DNA of 64,000 nt from Xanthobacter sp. NM-25 (GTDB lineage: Bacteria > Pseudomonadota > Alphaproteobacteria > Rhizobiales > Xanthobacteraceae). This document shows, piece by piece, positions 45,134 through 53,022 of the stretch. Each line of letters starts with the position of its first letter. Position 1 is the first letter of the stretch. Both the position numbers and the translations under genes were made by a program. The notes beneath the pieces are model-generated. The model searched no databases. It was not told the origin of the DNA and saw only the letters and a program-made list of their open reading frames with translations. The stretch spans positions 1,054,001 through 1,118,000 of the forward strand of contig NZ_JACBFS010000001.1 in NCBI RefSeq assembly GCF_022138605.1, read 5' to 3'.

Positions 45134-45754
45134 ATGAGCGAGCAGACGAGCGCGCCCGAGACCGGCGACGATGTGAACGCGACGGCGGCAGCGGCCCCCG
45201 ACGCGCCCGCCGCCGCCCCCGCGCAGGCCGGAGCCGAGACATCAGGCGAGAAGGACCGCCTGGAGGCGGAAATCGCCACCTTGAAGGACAAGTTCCTGCG
45301 CGCCTTCGCGGAAGCGGAGAACGTGCGGCGCCGCGCCGACAAGGAGATCGCCGACGCCAAGGTTTATGGCATCGCCAATTTCGCCCGCGATATGCTGACC
45401 GTGGCCGACGACCTCTCCCGCGCCCTTTCGGCGGTGGATGATGAGACCAAGGATAAGGCGGAAGGCCCGGTGAAGGCGCTGCTGGAAGGCATCGAGATCA
45501 CCGAGCGCGGCCTCGCCCAGGCGCTGGAAAAGCACAAGGTGCGCAAGATCGAGCCGCGCGGCGAGAAGTTCGACCCGAACCTGCATCAGGCCATGTTCGA
45601 GGTGCCGGACGCGAGCGTGCCCAACGGCACCGTGGTCCAGGTGGTGCAGGCCGGCTATGTGATCGGCGACCGGGTGCTGCGCCCCGCCATGGTGGGCGTC
45701 TCCCGCGGTGGCCCGAAGGCAGAGCCGAACGCGGACGCCAAGCCGCAGGGCTGA
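45134..45754 (+). CDS. grpE: Nucleotide exchange factor GrpE
   Basis: 206 residues. A disordered alanine/proline-rich N-terminus precedes the coiled coil (EIATLKDKFLRAFAEAENVRRRADKE) and the C-terminal beta domain (PRGEKFDPNLHQAMFEVPD and GYVIGDRVLRPAMVGVS), all family-typical. GrpE releases ADP from DnaK. The start is preceded by AAAGGAAAGACCGG. A strong hairpin follows. dnaK is not adjacent within the window. Confidence 0.98.
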   Translation: MSEQTSAPETGDDVNATAAAAPDAPAAAPAQAGAETSGEKDRLEAEIATLKDKFLRAFAEAENVRRRADKEIADAKVYGIANFARDMLTVADDLSRALSAVDDETKDKAEGPVKALLEGIEITERGLAQALEKHKVRKIEPRGEKFDPNLHQAMFEVPDASVPNGTVVQVVQAGYVIGDRVLRPAMVGVSRGGPKAEPNADAKPQG

Positions 45755-45805
45755 ACGCACCCAGCCGGCAGGCCATCCCCCGGCAGGCCATGGGCCAACA
45801 CATCT

Positions 45806-45838
45806 GAAACGGCGGCATCGGCAAGATGCCGCCGTTTC
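45806..45838. terminator. Bidirectional hairpin between grpE and the response regulator
   Basis: A perfect 14-bp stem (45806-45819 with 45825-45838) and 5-base loop lie between convergent genes. AAA and TTT at the stem ends provide short tails on both strands. Just upstream, CCGGCAGGCCAT is repeated 15 bp apart (45765 and 45780). Confidence 0.8.
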
Positions 45839-45902
45839 CATGTGGGGCCTGGTTCAGCCGCGTGCGGAAGAGCATGGGTGGTGGCGTCGTCCCGGCGCGC
45901 CC

Positions 45903-46334
45903 TCAGGCTCTGCCCGGGCTCTCGCCGACGCCGCGCAGCCCGAGGGCGCCCGAGGCGCCATGGTGACGGGCCTGGGGCGCAAGGACGTTGGCCAGCGCGG
46001 TGGCGATCATCCGGTTGGTATAGGGCTTGGCCACCCGCGGCTTGTGGGTGAACTCACGCGGCATGCGCTCACGGCCGGTAAAGGCAGAGCAGAAGACGAA
46101 CGGGATGTTGCGCTCGGCCAGCAGCTGTGCGGCCGGATAGACGCTCTCGCCATTGAGGTTCACATCGAGCAGAGCGGCATCCACCGCCTCGTTCTCGGCC
46201 GCATCCAGCGCTGCGGCGAGGCTCGCAAATGGCCCCACCACGGTGCAGCCGAGCGCCCTGAGGCCATCTTCCAAGACGAGGGCGACCAGGAACTCGTCTT
46301 CCACGACGAGCACCCGCAATCCCGCAAGGTTCAT
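45903..46334 (-). CDS. Single-domain response regulator, FAT-GUY-like
   Basis: 143 residues with only a receiver domain. The acidic pocket is VVEDEF (residues 11-14), the phospho-acceptor is D57 in ALLDVNLNGE, and the conserved lysine is in VAKPY (about 103). The stretch IPFVFCSAF at 77-85 corresponds to the PFxFATGY segment of FAT-GUY receivers, such as Sphingomonas SdrG, which act in the alphaproteobacterial general stress response. A GGAAC-N16-CGTT promoter lies directly upstream. No kinase is nearby. The C-terminal 25 residues are a low-complexity tail. Confidence 0.9.
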   Translation of the reverse strand: MNLAGLRVLVVEDEFLVALVLEDGLRALGCTVVGPFASLAAALDAAENEAVDAALLDVNLNGESVYPAAQLLAERNIPFVFCSAFTGRERMPREFTHKPRVAKPYTNRMIATALANVLAPQARHHGASGALGLRGVGESPGRA

Positions 46335-46366
46335 CGTTCACGCCTTCAATACATCTTCCGCCCCAT

Positions 46367-46391
46367 AACGGGCGGCTGGCGTGAAAGTTCC
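46367..46391 (-). promoter_or_regulatory. Sigma-EcfG-type general stress promoter
   Basis: On the minus strand GGAAC (46391-46387) is followed by 16 bases and CGTT (46370-46367), an exact match to the EcfG consensus GGAAC-N16/17-CGTT. Transcription would start near 46360, about 26 bases before the response regulator start codon, with GAAGG as ribosome-binding site. Confidence 0.8.
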
Positions 46392-46443
46392 CTTCGCCTT
46401 TGGTCACAGCGCCATCCCGCCGGCGGCGGAATGGCGCCGGTCG

Positions 46444-47013
46444 TCAGTCCTTGGCGCGCTCCACATAGGAGGCGTCGGCGGTCATGATGACCACGCGGGT
46501 ACCAGCGGAGATGTGCGGCGGCACCATGGTGCGCACGCCATTGGAGAGCATGGCCGGCTTGTAGGATGAAGAGGCGGTCTGGCCCTTCACGGTCGGCTCG
46601 GTGTCCACGATCTCCAGGGTCACGCGGGCCGGCAGCTCGATGGCGATGGGATTGCCATTGTGGGTGGAAAGCATGCATTCCATGCCTTCCTGGAGATAGA
46701 CTGAAAGGTCGCCCATCACGTCCTTGGGCACGGTGACCTGGTCGTAATTCTCCGGATTCATGAAGGTGTAGCCGTCCGAATCCTCGTACAGGAAGGTGTG
46801 GGGTCGGTCTTCCACGAAGGCCCGCTCCACCTGTTCGGTGGTGCGATAGCGCTCGGAGATCTTCACACCGTCGGAAATGCGGCGCATGTCCAGCTGGGTC
46901 ACCGGGGTGCCCTTGCCGGGATGAATGTTTTCAGCGCTCAGGACGACATAGAGCTTATCGTCGATATCGACCACATTGCCTTTGCGCAGGGAGCTGGCGA
47001 TGACCTTGACCAC
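46444..47013 (-). CDS. efp: Elongation factor P
   Basis: 189 residues from GTG at 47013, with AAGGA about nine bases upstream. The N-terminal KOW-like domain holds the modification loop ENIHPGKGTP, in which the lysine is the beta-lysylation site. The two OB domains follow, with ERAFVEDRPHTFLYED and GYTFMNPENYDQ. EF-P prevents stalling at polyproline. It is divergent from epmA, the gene for its modifying enzyme, with 138 bases between starts. Confidence 0.98.
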   Translation of the reverse strand: MVKVIASSLRKGNVVDIDDKLYVVLSAENIHPGKGTPVTQLDMRRISDGVKISERYRTTEQVERAFVEDRPHTFLYEDSDGYTFMNPENYDQVTVPKDVMGDLSVYLQEGMECMLSTHNGNPIAIELPARVTLEIVDTEPTVKGQTASSSYKPAMLSNGVRTMVPPHISAGTRVVIMTADASYVERAKD

Positions 47014-47151
47014 GTCGCGTCTTCCTTGAACTTTTCTCGCGGCGTCATGCCGCTTTTCACCTTCGGCGCGCACCATACCCATCTTCGCGCCGAGCGCCAC
47101 CCTTGGTCGCCGTTTCTGGCGCCGGAACGCCCCCGTGAAGGACTTTCGCCC

Positions 47152-48225
47152 GTGAAAATGGTATCTGGTTCCGCAAAGAGCCCCCAGAGCCCTTGGTGGG
47201 ATCGGGAGGTCTATGCCGACCGCCGGCCCTTCCTCCTCGCCCGCAACAGGATCACGGCGGCGGTGCGGACCTGGTTCCTGGCCCGCGATTTCATGGAGGT
47301 GGAAACCCCGGTGCTGCAGGTCTCGCCGGGCAACGAGGCCCACCTGCACGCCTTCGCCACCGATCTCATCGCCGCCGACGGCACAAGCGCGCCGCTGCAC
47401 CTGCGCACCTCGCCGGAATTCACCGCCAAAAAACTGCTGGCGGCCGGCGAGCCGCGCTTGTTTGAGCTCGCCCGGGTGTTCCGCAACCGCGAGCGCGGCC
47501 CGGCCCACCATCCCGAATTCACCATGCTGGAATGGTATCGGGCCGAGGCGTCCTATACGCAGCTGATGGACGACTGCGCCGACCTGCTTCGGCTGGCCGC
47601 CGAAGTGGGCGGCTGCCCGTCATTCAGCTACCGGGGGGCGGCTTGCGACCCCTTCGCCGCGCCGGAGCGGCTCACCCTGATCGACGCTTTCGCCCGTTAC
47701 GCCGGCATCAACCTCGATGCGGTGCTGCCGGCGCCGGGGACGGCCGCCGACCCCGCGCCGCTCGCCGCCGCCGCCCGCGCCGCCGGCATCCGGGTGGCCG
47801 AGGATGACGGCTGGACCGATATTTTTTCAAAAGTGCTGGTGGAGCGCGTCGAGCCCCACCTCGGCATGGGCCGCCCGACCCTGTTGTGCGATTACCCCTC
47901 CAGCGAGGCGGCCCTCGCCCGCCCCAAGGCGGACGATCCCCGCCTCGCCGAGCGATTCGAGTTCTATGCCTGCGGTCTGGAGCTGGCCAACGCGTTCGGA
48001 GAGCTCACCGATCCACAGGAGCAGCGCCGCCGCTTCACCCACGAGATGGCGCTGAAGGCGCAGCTCTATGGCGAAAGCTATCCGCTGGATGAGGATTTTC
48101 TCGCCGCTCTCGCCCACATGCCCGACGCCGCCGGCTGCGCCATGGGCTTCGACCGGCTGGTGCTGCTGGCGAGCGGCGCCCGGCGCATCGACGACGTGCT
48201 GTGGGCGCCGGTGGCGACGCCCTGA
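47152..48225 (+). CDS. epmA: EF-P--(R)-beta-lysine ligase EpmA (GenX/PoxA)
   Basis: About 357 residues. GAAGGA lies nine bases before the GTG at 47152; an ATG two codons later is the alternative. It is a short class II lysyl-tRNA-synthetase paralogue without the anticodon-binding domain: motif 2 LARVFRNRERGPAHHPEFTMLEWY is seen in part, and motif 3 GCAMGFDRLVLLASGA near the end. The enzyme attaches beta-lysine to EF-P. The beta-lysine-forming mutase gene epmB is not in the neighbourhood. Confidence 0.95.
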   Translation: MKMVSGSAKSPQSPWWDREVYADRRPFLLARNRITAAVRTWFLARDFMEVETPVLQVSPGNEAHLHAFATDLIAADGTSAPLHLRTSPEFTAKKLLAAGEPRLFELARVFRNRERGPAHHPEFTMLEWYRAEASYTQLMDDCADLLRLAAEVGGCPSFSYRGAACDPFAAPERLTLIDAFARYAGINLDAVLPAPGTAADPAPLAAAARAAGIRVAEDDGWTDIFSKVLVERVEPHLGMGRPTLLCDYPSSEAALARPKADDPRLAERFEFYACGLELANAFGELTDPQEQRRRFTHEMALKAQLYGESYPLDEDFLAALAHMPDAAGCAMGFDRLVLLASGARRIDDVLWAPVATP

Positions 48226-48291
48226 AGGCGCAGGCCACGGCCTGCGACCGGCGCCAAAAGTGTTCGCTCGAGCGCCGCGCGGGCTTTGGTC

Positions 48292-48594
48292 TCAGGAGAT
48301 CTCGAACAGGGTCGAGAAGCCGGAGATGTCGAACACCTCGCGGATCTGCGGCTGCAGCGCCTCCAGCGCCAGCCGGCGCTTGGCCGTGCGCATGGCCTTG
48401 CCGGCCACCAGCAGGGCGCGCAGGCCCGAGGAGGACACATAGTCCACCCCCGCAAGATTGACGACGATGCCGCCGCCGGTGGTGGAGACCACCTCCATCA
48501 GGCTCGCCTCGAACGGCTTGGCATTGGGCGTATCGAGCCGCCCCGCCACTTTCAGGAGCACGTCCCCGCCAACCAGATCACGCTCAATGTGCAT
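48292..48594 (-). CDS. STAS-domain anti-sigma factor antagonist (STAS protein 1)
   Basis: 100 residues from ATG at 48594. It is a single STAS domain (VLLKVAGRLDTPNAKPFEA at the N-terminal part, then VNLAGVDYVSSSGLRALL). The serines in SSSGL are at the place phosphorylated in SpoIIAA/RsbV proteins. Such proteins bind the RsbW kinase and so release its target. The start overlaps the end of the Na/Pi-transporter-like gene by 11 bases, so the two are coupled. A second STAS protein lies at 50875-51234. Confidence 0.93.
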   Translation of the reverse strand: MHIERDLVGGDVLLKVAGRLDTPNAKPFEASLMEVVSTTGGGIVVNLAGVDYVSSSGLRALLVAGKAMRTAKRRLALEALQPQIREVFDISGFSTLFEIS

Positions 48595-50224
48595 GGACTT
48601 CGTTCCGCTCCGCGCCCGACGACAGTCCCGGATTATCGTCATTCTCGACAGGGTGCAACGCCACCACGATGCGGTGCATCAGCCAAACGGCCCGCTCGAA
48701 CAGCGTGGTTGCAAGCAGCAGCCGGCGCATCTCGTCGCCCGCTTCCGCCTGGGTGCCAAGCAGCGATTGGCGGATGCGATGCAGCAATGTGCTGCGATCG
48801 GCGGTGAGCGCCGCCAGCACCGACAGATCCTCCGCCCCCTCCGCATCGGCCAGCGACAGGACGAGGGTGCGCAGGGATTCGGAAAGGTTGAAGCCGAGCG
48901 GCGGCAGCGCGTCGAAGCTCTCTACCACCTCGGAGAAGTCGTGCAGGGTGTCCTGCAGGGCGCGAATCATCTCCACCAGCGCCTGCTGGCGCAGCGCCAC
49001 CGCCAGTTCCTCCGGCCCCGGTCCGCGGCCCATGAGGGCGACGAGGAACAGATCCACGTCGCGCACCACCGCCCCCGCCCCCCGCCACAGCGCAAGCCGT
49101 TCTCCGGGGGTGGCCGCGTCGCTCTGGTCGAGGTCGGGCAACAGGGTCGGTAGCAGCGACACCAGCCGCTGGATCTCCCGTTGCGAGAGGTCCAGCGCCG
49201 AGGCCGGCGCATCGAGGGCGCGGGTGTCGATGTAGCGGGGCCGCGAGGCGCCATCCTCCAGGCTGGGGGGGCTGAGGCGGCTCGCAAGGCGCTCGGCCGC
49301 GCCCCGCGCCAGCGTCACCGGCAGCGCTCCGGCCAATTGCAGGGTCAGGAACAGCACCGAAACCGCCAGGGCGATATTGCCGCCGGCGGCCGCCTGCAGC
49401 AGGTCGGCCGGCTCGGCGCTGCCCCACAATCGCGCGCTCACCAGGCCCACCGCCCACAGCGCCGCCACCAGCAGGCAGCCGACCGCCTTCACCAGCACAT
49501 GGACATGGCACAATTGCCGCCCGGTGCCCTCCAGCCCGCCGGCCGCCAGCAGGGCCGACAGTCCGGAACCGAGATTGGCGCCCAGCACGAGGGGAAAGGC
49601 GGCGCTCAGATCCAGCAGGTGCGCCTGCAGGAGCGCCAGCACCAGGAGCGTCGGCGCCGATGACGACTGACTCACCACCGCCAGCGCGAGGCCGATGGCG
49701 AAGCCGAGCCAGGGCGAGAGCAGCGGCCCGATCCACGTGGCCATGGCGGCCGCGTCCAGGGCCCGCGGCGCCTGCTTGATGAAGACCAATCCCAGCAGCG
49801 CCAGGGTGAGCCCCAGCGCCGCGCCGATCCAGTCGCGCCAGCCCGGGTGACGATCGAGCCGCAGATGAATGGCGAACCCCACCGCGGCGAGGGCAAAGAA
49901 CACCAGCAGACGAAAATCGATGGCCGCCACCAGCACCAGCGCCGCGGTGCCGACGCTGCCGCCGGCCACCACCGGAATGGCGTCACGGGTGTGGAACACG
50001 CCGCCGCGCACCAGATTGCCGCAGATGATGGCCACCGCGTTGCTGGATTGGGTGGCCGCCCCCGCCAGGGTGCCGCAGACAAGGCCCCGGAGCGGCGCGC
50101 CGGTGGCGCGGCGGATCCATTGCCGGGCCCGCCAGCCGGTGGCGTGCTGCAGGTGCGACGACAGGCGGCTCAGCCCCACGAACAGAAGGCCGAGGCCGGC
50201 CAGAAGCTCAGCAAGAACGGACAT
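48584..50224 (-). CDS. Na/Pi-cotransporter family membrane protein with PhoU-like C-terminus
   Basis: 546 residues. About eight membrane spans occupy residues 1-310. The duplicated family signature is present as GAATQSSNAVAII (QSS at 59-61) and AVVSQSSSAPTLL (186-190). The C-terminal 230 residues are soluble and helical, like PhoU-type domains attached to NptA/YjbB proteins (for example LVEMIRALQDTLHDFSEVVE). Members move phosphate with sodium; direction and substrate here are unknown. Translational overlap with STAS protein 1 is notable. Confidence 0.9.
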   Translation of the reverse strand: MSVLAELLAGLGLLFVGLSRLSSHLQHATGWRARQWIRRATGAPLRGLVCGTLAGAATQSSNAVAIICGNLVRGGVFHTRDAIPVVAGGSVGTAALVLVAAIDFRLLVFFALAAVGFAIHLRLDRHPGWRDWIGAALGLTLALLGLVFIKQAPRALDAAAMATWIGPLLSPWLGFAIGLALAVVSQSSSAPTLLVLALLQAHLLDLSAAFPLVLGANLGSGLSALLAAGGLEGTGRQLCHVHVLVKAVGCLLVAALWAVGLVSARLWGSAEPADLLQAAAGGNIALAVSVLFLTLQLAGALPVTLARGAAERLASRLSPPSLEDGASRPRYIDTRALDAPASALDLSQREIQRLVSLLPTLLPDLDQSDAATPGERLALWRGAGAVVRDVDLFLVALMGRGPGPEELAVALRQQALVEMIRALQDTLHDFSEVVESFDALPPLGFNLSESLRTLVLSLADAEGAEDLSVLAALTADRSTLLHRIRQSLLGTQAEAGDEMRRLLLATTLFERAVWLMHRIVVALHPVENDDNPGLSSGAERNEVHAH

Positions 50225-50412
50225 CAGTGACGCATTTCACAAACCGCGCGACGCCCCGCCCCGAACCGGACGCCACCGCGCCCGCCGCTGAAAACACGCA
50301 CAGCGACGCCGCCCGCGCGGGAGCCGGCACGGGGGAGGATGAGCAAGCCTAGCGGCGGCGCATGTCAGTCATGCGACAGCCCCTTGATCCTGTGACAGGT
50401 CCGGCGCCCGGT

Positions 50413-50865
50413 TCAGTCCGCGGCCTTCGGGCCGGCCACCAGGGTCAGCTGGTTTTCCCCGCCCGCGCGTCGGTAGCTGAGGCTTTCGAGGAAATGCCGC
50501 ATCAGCTGCACCCCATGCCCGCCGATGCGGGCCTCCTCGATGGAGGCGGCCGGATCCGGCTCGGGCAGGCCGGTGGGATCGAAGGCGATGCCATTGTCGA
50601 TCAACCGCACGGCCACCCGCCCGTGCGGCTGGCGATAGACCTCCAGGCGGATCTGCGGGGCATGGTCGACCGCCGCGAAGCCGTAGGAGATGACATTGGT
50701 CAGCGCCTCTTCCACGCTCAGCTCCAGACCGAAGCGCAGCGCATCGGGCCAGCCCTCCCGGGCCCCCAGCGCACCGAGCCACGCGGTGGCGTCGGAGATG
50801 GCGGCAAGCTCCGCGCCGACCTGCAGCGCGGAAACCAGCGTATCAGCGGCAGGCGAGGTGCTCAT
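50413..50865 (-). CDS. RsbW-type ATP-binding serine kinase (HATPase_c_2)
   Basis: 150 residues. The N box is LSVEEALTNVISYGF, the G1 box LIDNGIAFDP, and the G2-like box IGGHGVQLMRHF. This is the anti-sigma factor kinase fold of RsbW/SpoIIAB without a histidine kinase dimerisation domain. In partner switching it phosphorylates STAS proteins and sequesters a target. It starts 9 bases past STAS protein 2, so the two are one unit. No sigma factor gene lies nearby. Confidence 0.94.
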   Translation of the reverse strand: MSTSPAADTLVSALQVGAELAAISDATAWLGALGAREGWPDALRFGLELSVEEALTNVISYGFAAVDHAPQIRLEVYRQPHGRVAVRLIDNGIAFDPTGLPEPDPAASIEEARIGGHGVQLMRHFLESLSYRRAGGENQLTLVAGPKAAD

Positions 50866-50874
50866 GGGCGCCGG

Positions 50875-51234
50875 TCAGCCTGCTCCGCCCGCAACCCCGC
50901 CGCCCAATTCCGCCAGCGCGGCCTCGCGGGTGGGCACGATGGCGATCAGTTGATCGACGCCGGTGCTGCGCAGCACCCGCTCCACCTGGGGATCGCAGCC
51001 GCACAGCAGCATACTGCCCTCGCGGCGGCTCAGCGCCTTGGCATTGGCGAGCAGCAGGCGAATGCCGATCGACGCGATGAACGGGGTCTGGGACAGATCG
51101 ACCACCACCACCCGGGCCTTGCCCGCCTCGACGGCGAAGGCGGCTTCCACCGCGGCGGCGCCGGCGATGTCCAGACGGCCCTCCAGGGCGATCAGCACCA
51201 CATCCAGGGCCAACGGCGACGTGTCCATCTTCAT
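50875..51234 (-). CDS. STAS-domain anti-sigma factor antagonist (STAS protein 2)
   Basis: 119 residues from ATG at 51234 with GAGAG upstream. The STAS fold shows VVLIALEGRLDIAGAAAVE, then VVVVDLSQTPFIASIGIRLLL and a C-terminal VERVLRSTGVDQLIAIVP. The serine in ASIG is the likely phospho-site. It pairs with the RsbW-type kinase directly downstream. Sequence identity to STAS protein 1 is low outside the core. Confidence 0.93.
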   Translation of the reverse strand: MKMDTSPLALDVVLIALEGRLDIAGAAAVEAAFAVEAGKARVVVVDLSQTPFIASIGIRLLLANAKALSRREGSMLLCGCDPQVERVLRSTGVDQLIAIVPTREAALAELGGGVAGGAG

Positions 51235-51343
51235 GCGTCGGATCTCTCGATCGGCGGCGAGCGCCATCCATGGGCCCCAAAGCGCGCAGCACACTTTAGA
51301 GCGCCGCAAGCCGCAGCGGAAGCCCCGCCGCGGCGCCCGCGCC

Positions 51344-52015
51344 TCAGCGCGGGCGCGCCAGCACCAGGCCCGTGGCGCCCGTGTCCGAGCGGCCGCGCCC
51401 ATAGCCGCGCCAGCCCTCGGCGAACAGCGCCTTCTGCCGGTCCGTATCGAGCGGATCGACCACGATCCGGGCGCCATCATCGGGCTCCGAACCGTCGCGG
51501 ACCATGACGTAGCGGGCATAGCCACCGAAGAACAGCTCGATGCCGGAGATGGGAAAACCGCCGGCCACCAGGTTCGACCAGCTGGGCACGTTCACCGGCG
51601 CGGCGGTGGAAAACAGCAGCATGTCCGCCGGCGCCAGGTCGATCCGCCCGGCGATGAGGGCCTTCTGCAGCCCCTGCCCGCGATAGGACGGATGCACCGA
51701 GGCGCCCGCCAACCGCCCCACCGCCCGGCTCGGCGCCACGTTCAGCAGCCGGTGCGGGCCGTCCTTCGGCGTGTGCTCGTGCTGGAGGATGCCATAGGCC
51801 ACCAGGGCGCCGCCGTCGCACAGGCCGACGGTGCGCCCGCGACCCGCCAGGATGCTCTCGAAATAGGCCCGGCTCTCCGGCTTCACCACCTCGGGTCGGG
51901 CGATGGGCCCGATGGCGACGCGATGCAGCGCCTCCACCGCGTCGAGGTCCGCCGGGCCAAGCTCGCGCTGAGTGAGGGGACGAGCCGGCGCACTGGCCAC
52001 AACAGCGCTGGTCAC
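51344..52015 (-). CDS. GNAT-family N-acetyltransferase
   Basis: 223 residues from a GTG that overlaps the preceding stop as GTGA. The GNAT fold is seen in RELGPADLDAVEALHRVA, then GALVAYGILQHE, and the acetyl-CoA loop LAGASVHPSYRGQGLQKALI (R/Q-x-x-G-x-G/A type, YRGQGLQ). The substrate is unknown. Tight coupling with the substrate-binding protein gene suggests it belongs to the same locus. Confidence 0.88.
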   Translation of the reverse strand: MTSAVVASAPARPLTQRELGPADLDAVEALHRVAIGPIARPEVVKPESRAYFESILAGRGRTVGLCDGGALVAYGILQHEHTPKDGPHRLLNVAPSRAVGRLAGASVHPSYRGQGLQKALIAGRIDLAPADMLLFSTAAPVNVPSWSNLVAGGFPISGIELFFGGYARYVMVRDGSEPDDGARIVVDPLDTDRQKALFAEGWRGYGRGRSDTGATGLVLARPR

Positions 52016-53022
52016 GTGACGACCTCCGCATAATTGAGCATGGCGATGGGGGGATAGGCCCCGAGCTGCCGCGCCACGCTCATGTTGATGATGAGTGCGA
52101 AACGCCGCAGCGTTTCGATGGGAATGGTGCGCGGTGCGCGATGGTTGACCAGGATCTCGGCGGCTTTCGAGCCGGCAAGCTGGCCGACCGAATAGTAGCG
52201 GCTCACCAGCCCCACCAGCCCCAGGCCCTGGCGCAGGAAGAACTCGGTGGCGCCGAAGGTGGGCAGCTTCACCTTGAGGGCGGTCTCGCCCACCCGGTCG
52301 AAGATGCTGGCCAGGAAGGTGTCCGCCGGCAGATAAAGCCAGTCGGCGCCCTGCTCCTTGAGATCACGCACGAAGCCTTCGACGCCATCACCGGTGGCGC
52401 GGGTGCCGTTCATCACCAGCGGCCGGGTGATCACCTCGACATTGATGGCCGAGCAGAAAGCCCGCATTTCCTCGATGATGGCCAGCGAGTTGTTCTCGTT
52501 GGGCGAATAGATGACGCCGACCTTCTTGAACGGCTTGTAGCCCTGCATGGCGCGCATCTGCACATCGGTGGGCACCACGTGCACGGCGCCGGTGACATTG
52601 CGCTGGGAGGAGGCGAACGAGGGCGCGATCTTCACCTGCACCGGCGCCGCCACCAGCGCGAACACCACCGGAATGTCGCGCACGAACGGCGCGGTCGGTG
52701 GCGCATCATAAGGCCCCACCACCGCCAGGGTGTTGGGGGTGCCGTAAGTATAGATGAGGTCCGGGCGGAAGGTGGGCAGGGTCTCGGCCAGGATGGACTT
52801 CACCCGACCGGAATCGCGCTCCACGTCCCTGGTGAGGAATTCCGCATTGATTTCGTTGGCGGCGAAATAGTCGCGGAAGCCCCGCTCCACGTCGGTCTCG
52901 CCACGGAAGGTCAGCATCAGGATGCGGAAGGGGGTGCCCGGGCTGTCGGCCCGCGCGGCGCGGCCGAGAAGACCGGCGGCGCCGGCGCCCAGACCCAGCG
53001 AGAGGAGCGAACGGCGGTCCAT
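52012..53022 (-). CDS. Orphan ABC-type substrate-binding protein (ABC_sub_bind, PF04392-like)
   Basis: 336 residues. The N-terminus MDRRSLLSLGLGAGAAGLLG has a twin-arginine-like signal and ends near ARA. The mature protein is a type I periplasmic-binding fold with FRILMLTFRGETDVE, DLIYTYGTPNTLAVVGPYD, NVTGAVHVVPTDVQM, KKVGVIYSPNENNS and LPTFGATEFFLRQG. ABC permease and ATPase genes are missing on both sides. It overlaps the sensor-MFS gene as TGATG and the GNAT gene as GTGA. It probably presents a ligand to the sensor modules nearby rather than to a transporter (inference). Confidence 0.88.
   Translation of the reverse strand: MDRRSLLSLGLGAGAAGLLGRAARADSPGTPFRILMLTFRGETDVERGFRDYFAANEINAEFLTRDVERDSGRVKSILAETLPTFRPDLIYTYGTPNTLAVVGPYDAPPTAPFVRDIPVVFALVAAPVQVKIAPSFASSQRNVTGAVHVVPTDVQMRAMQGYKPFKKVGVIYSPNENNSLAIIEEMRAFCSAINVEVITRPLVMNGTRATGDGVEGFVRDLKEQGADWLYLPADTFLASIFDRVGETALKVKLPTFGATEFFLRQGLGLVGLVSRYYSVGQLAGSKAAEILVNHRAPRTIPIETLRRFALIINMSVARQLGAYPPIAMLNYAEVVT

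Noticed and set aside
48230..48245. Terminator after epmA (GCAGGCC-AC-GGCCTGC)
   Set aside because: The loop is only two bases and no U-run follows; a palindrome without enough support to list.
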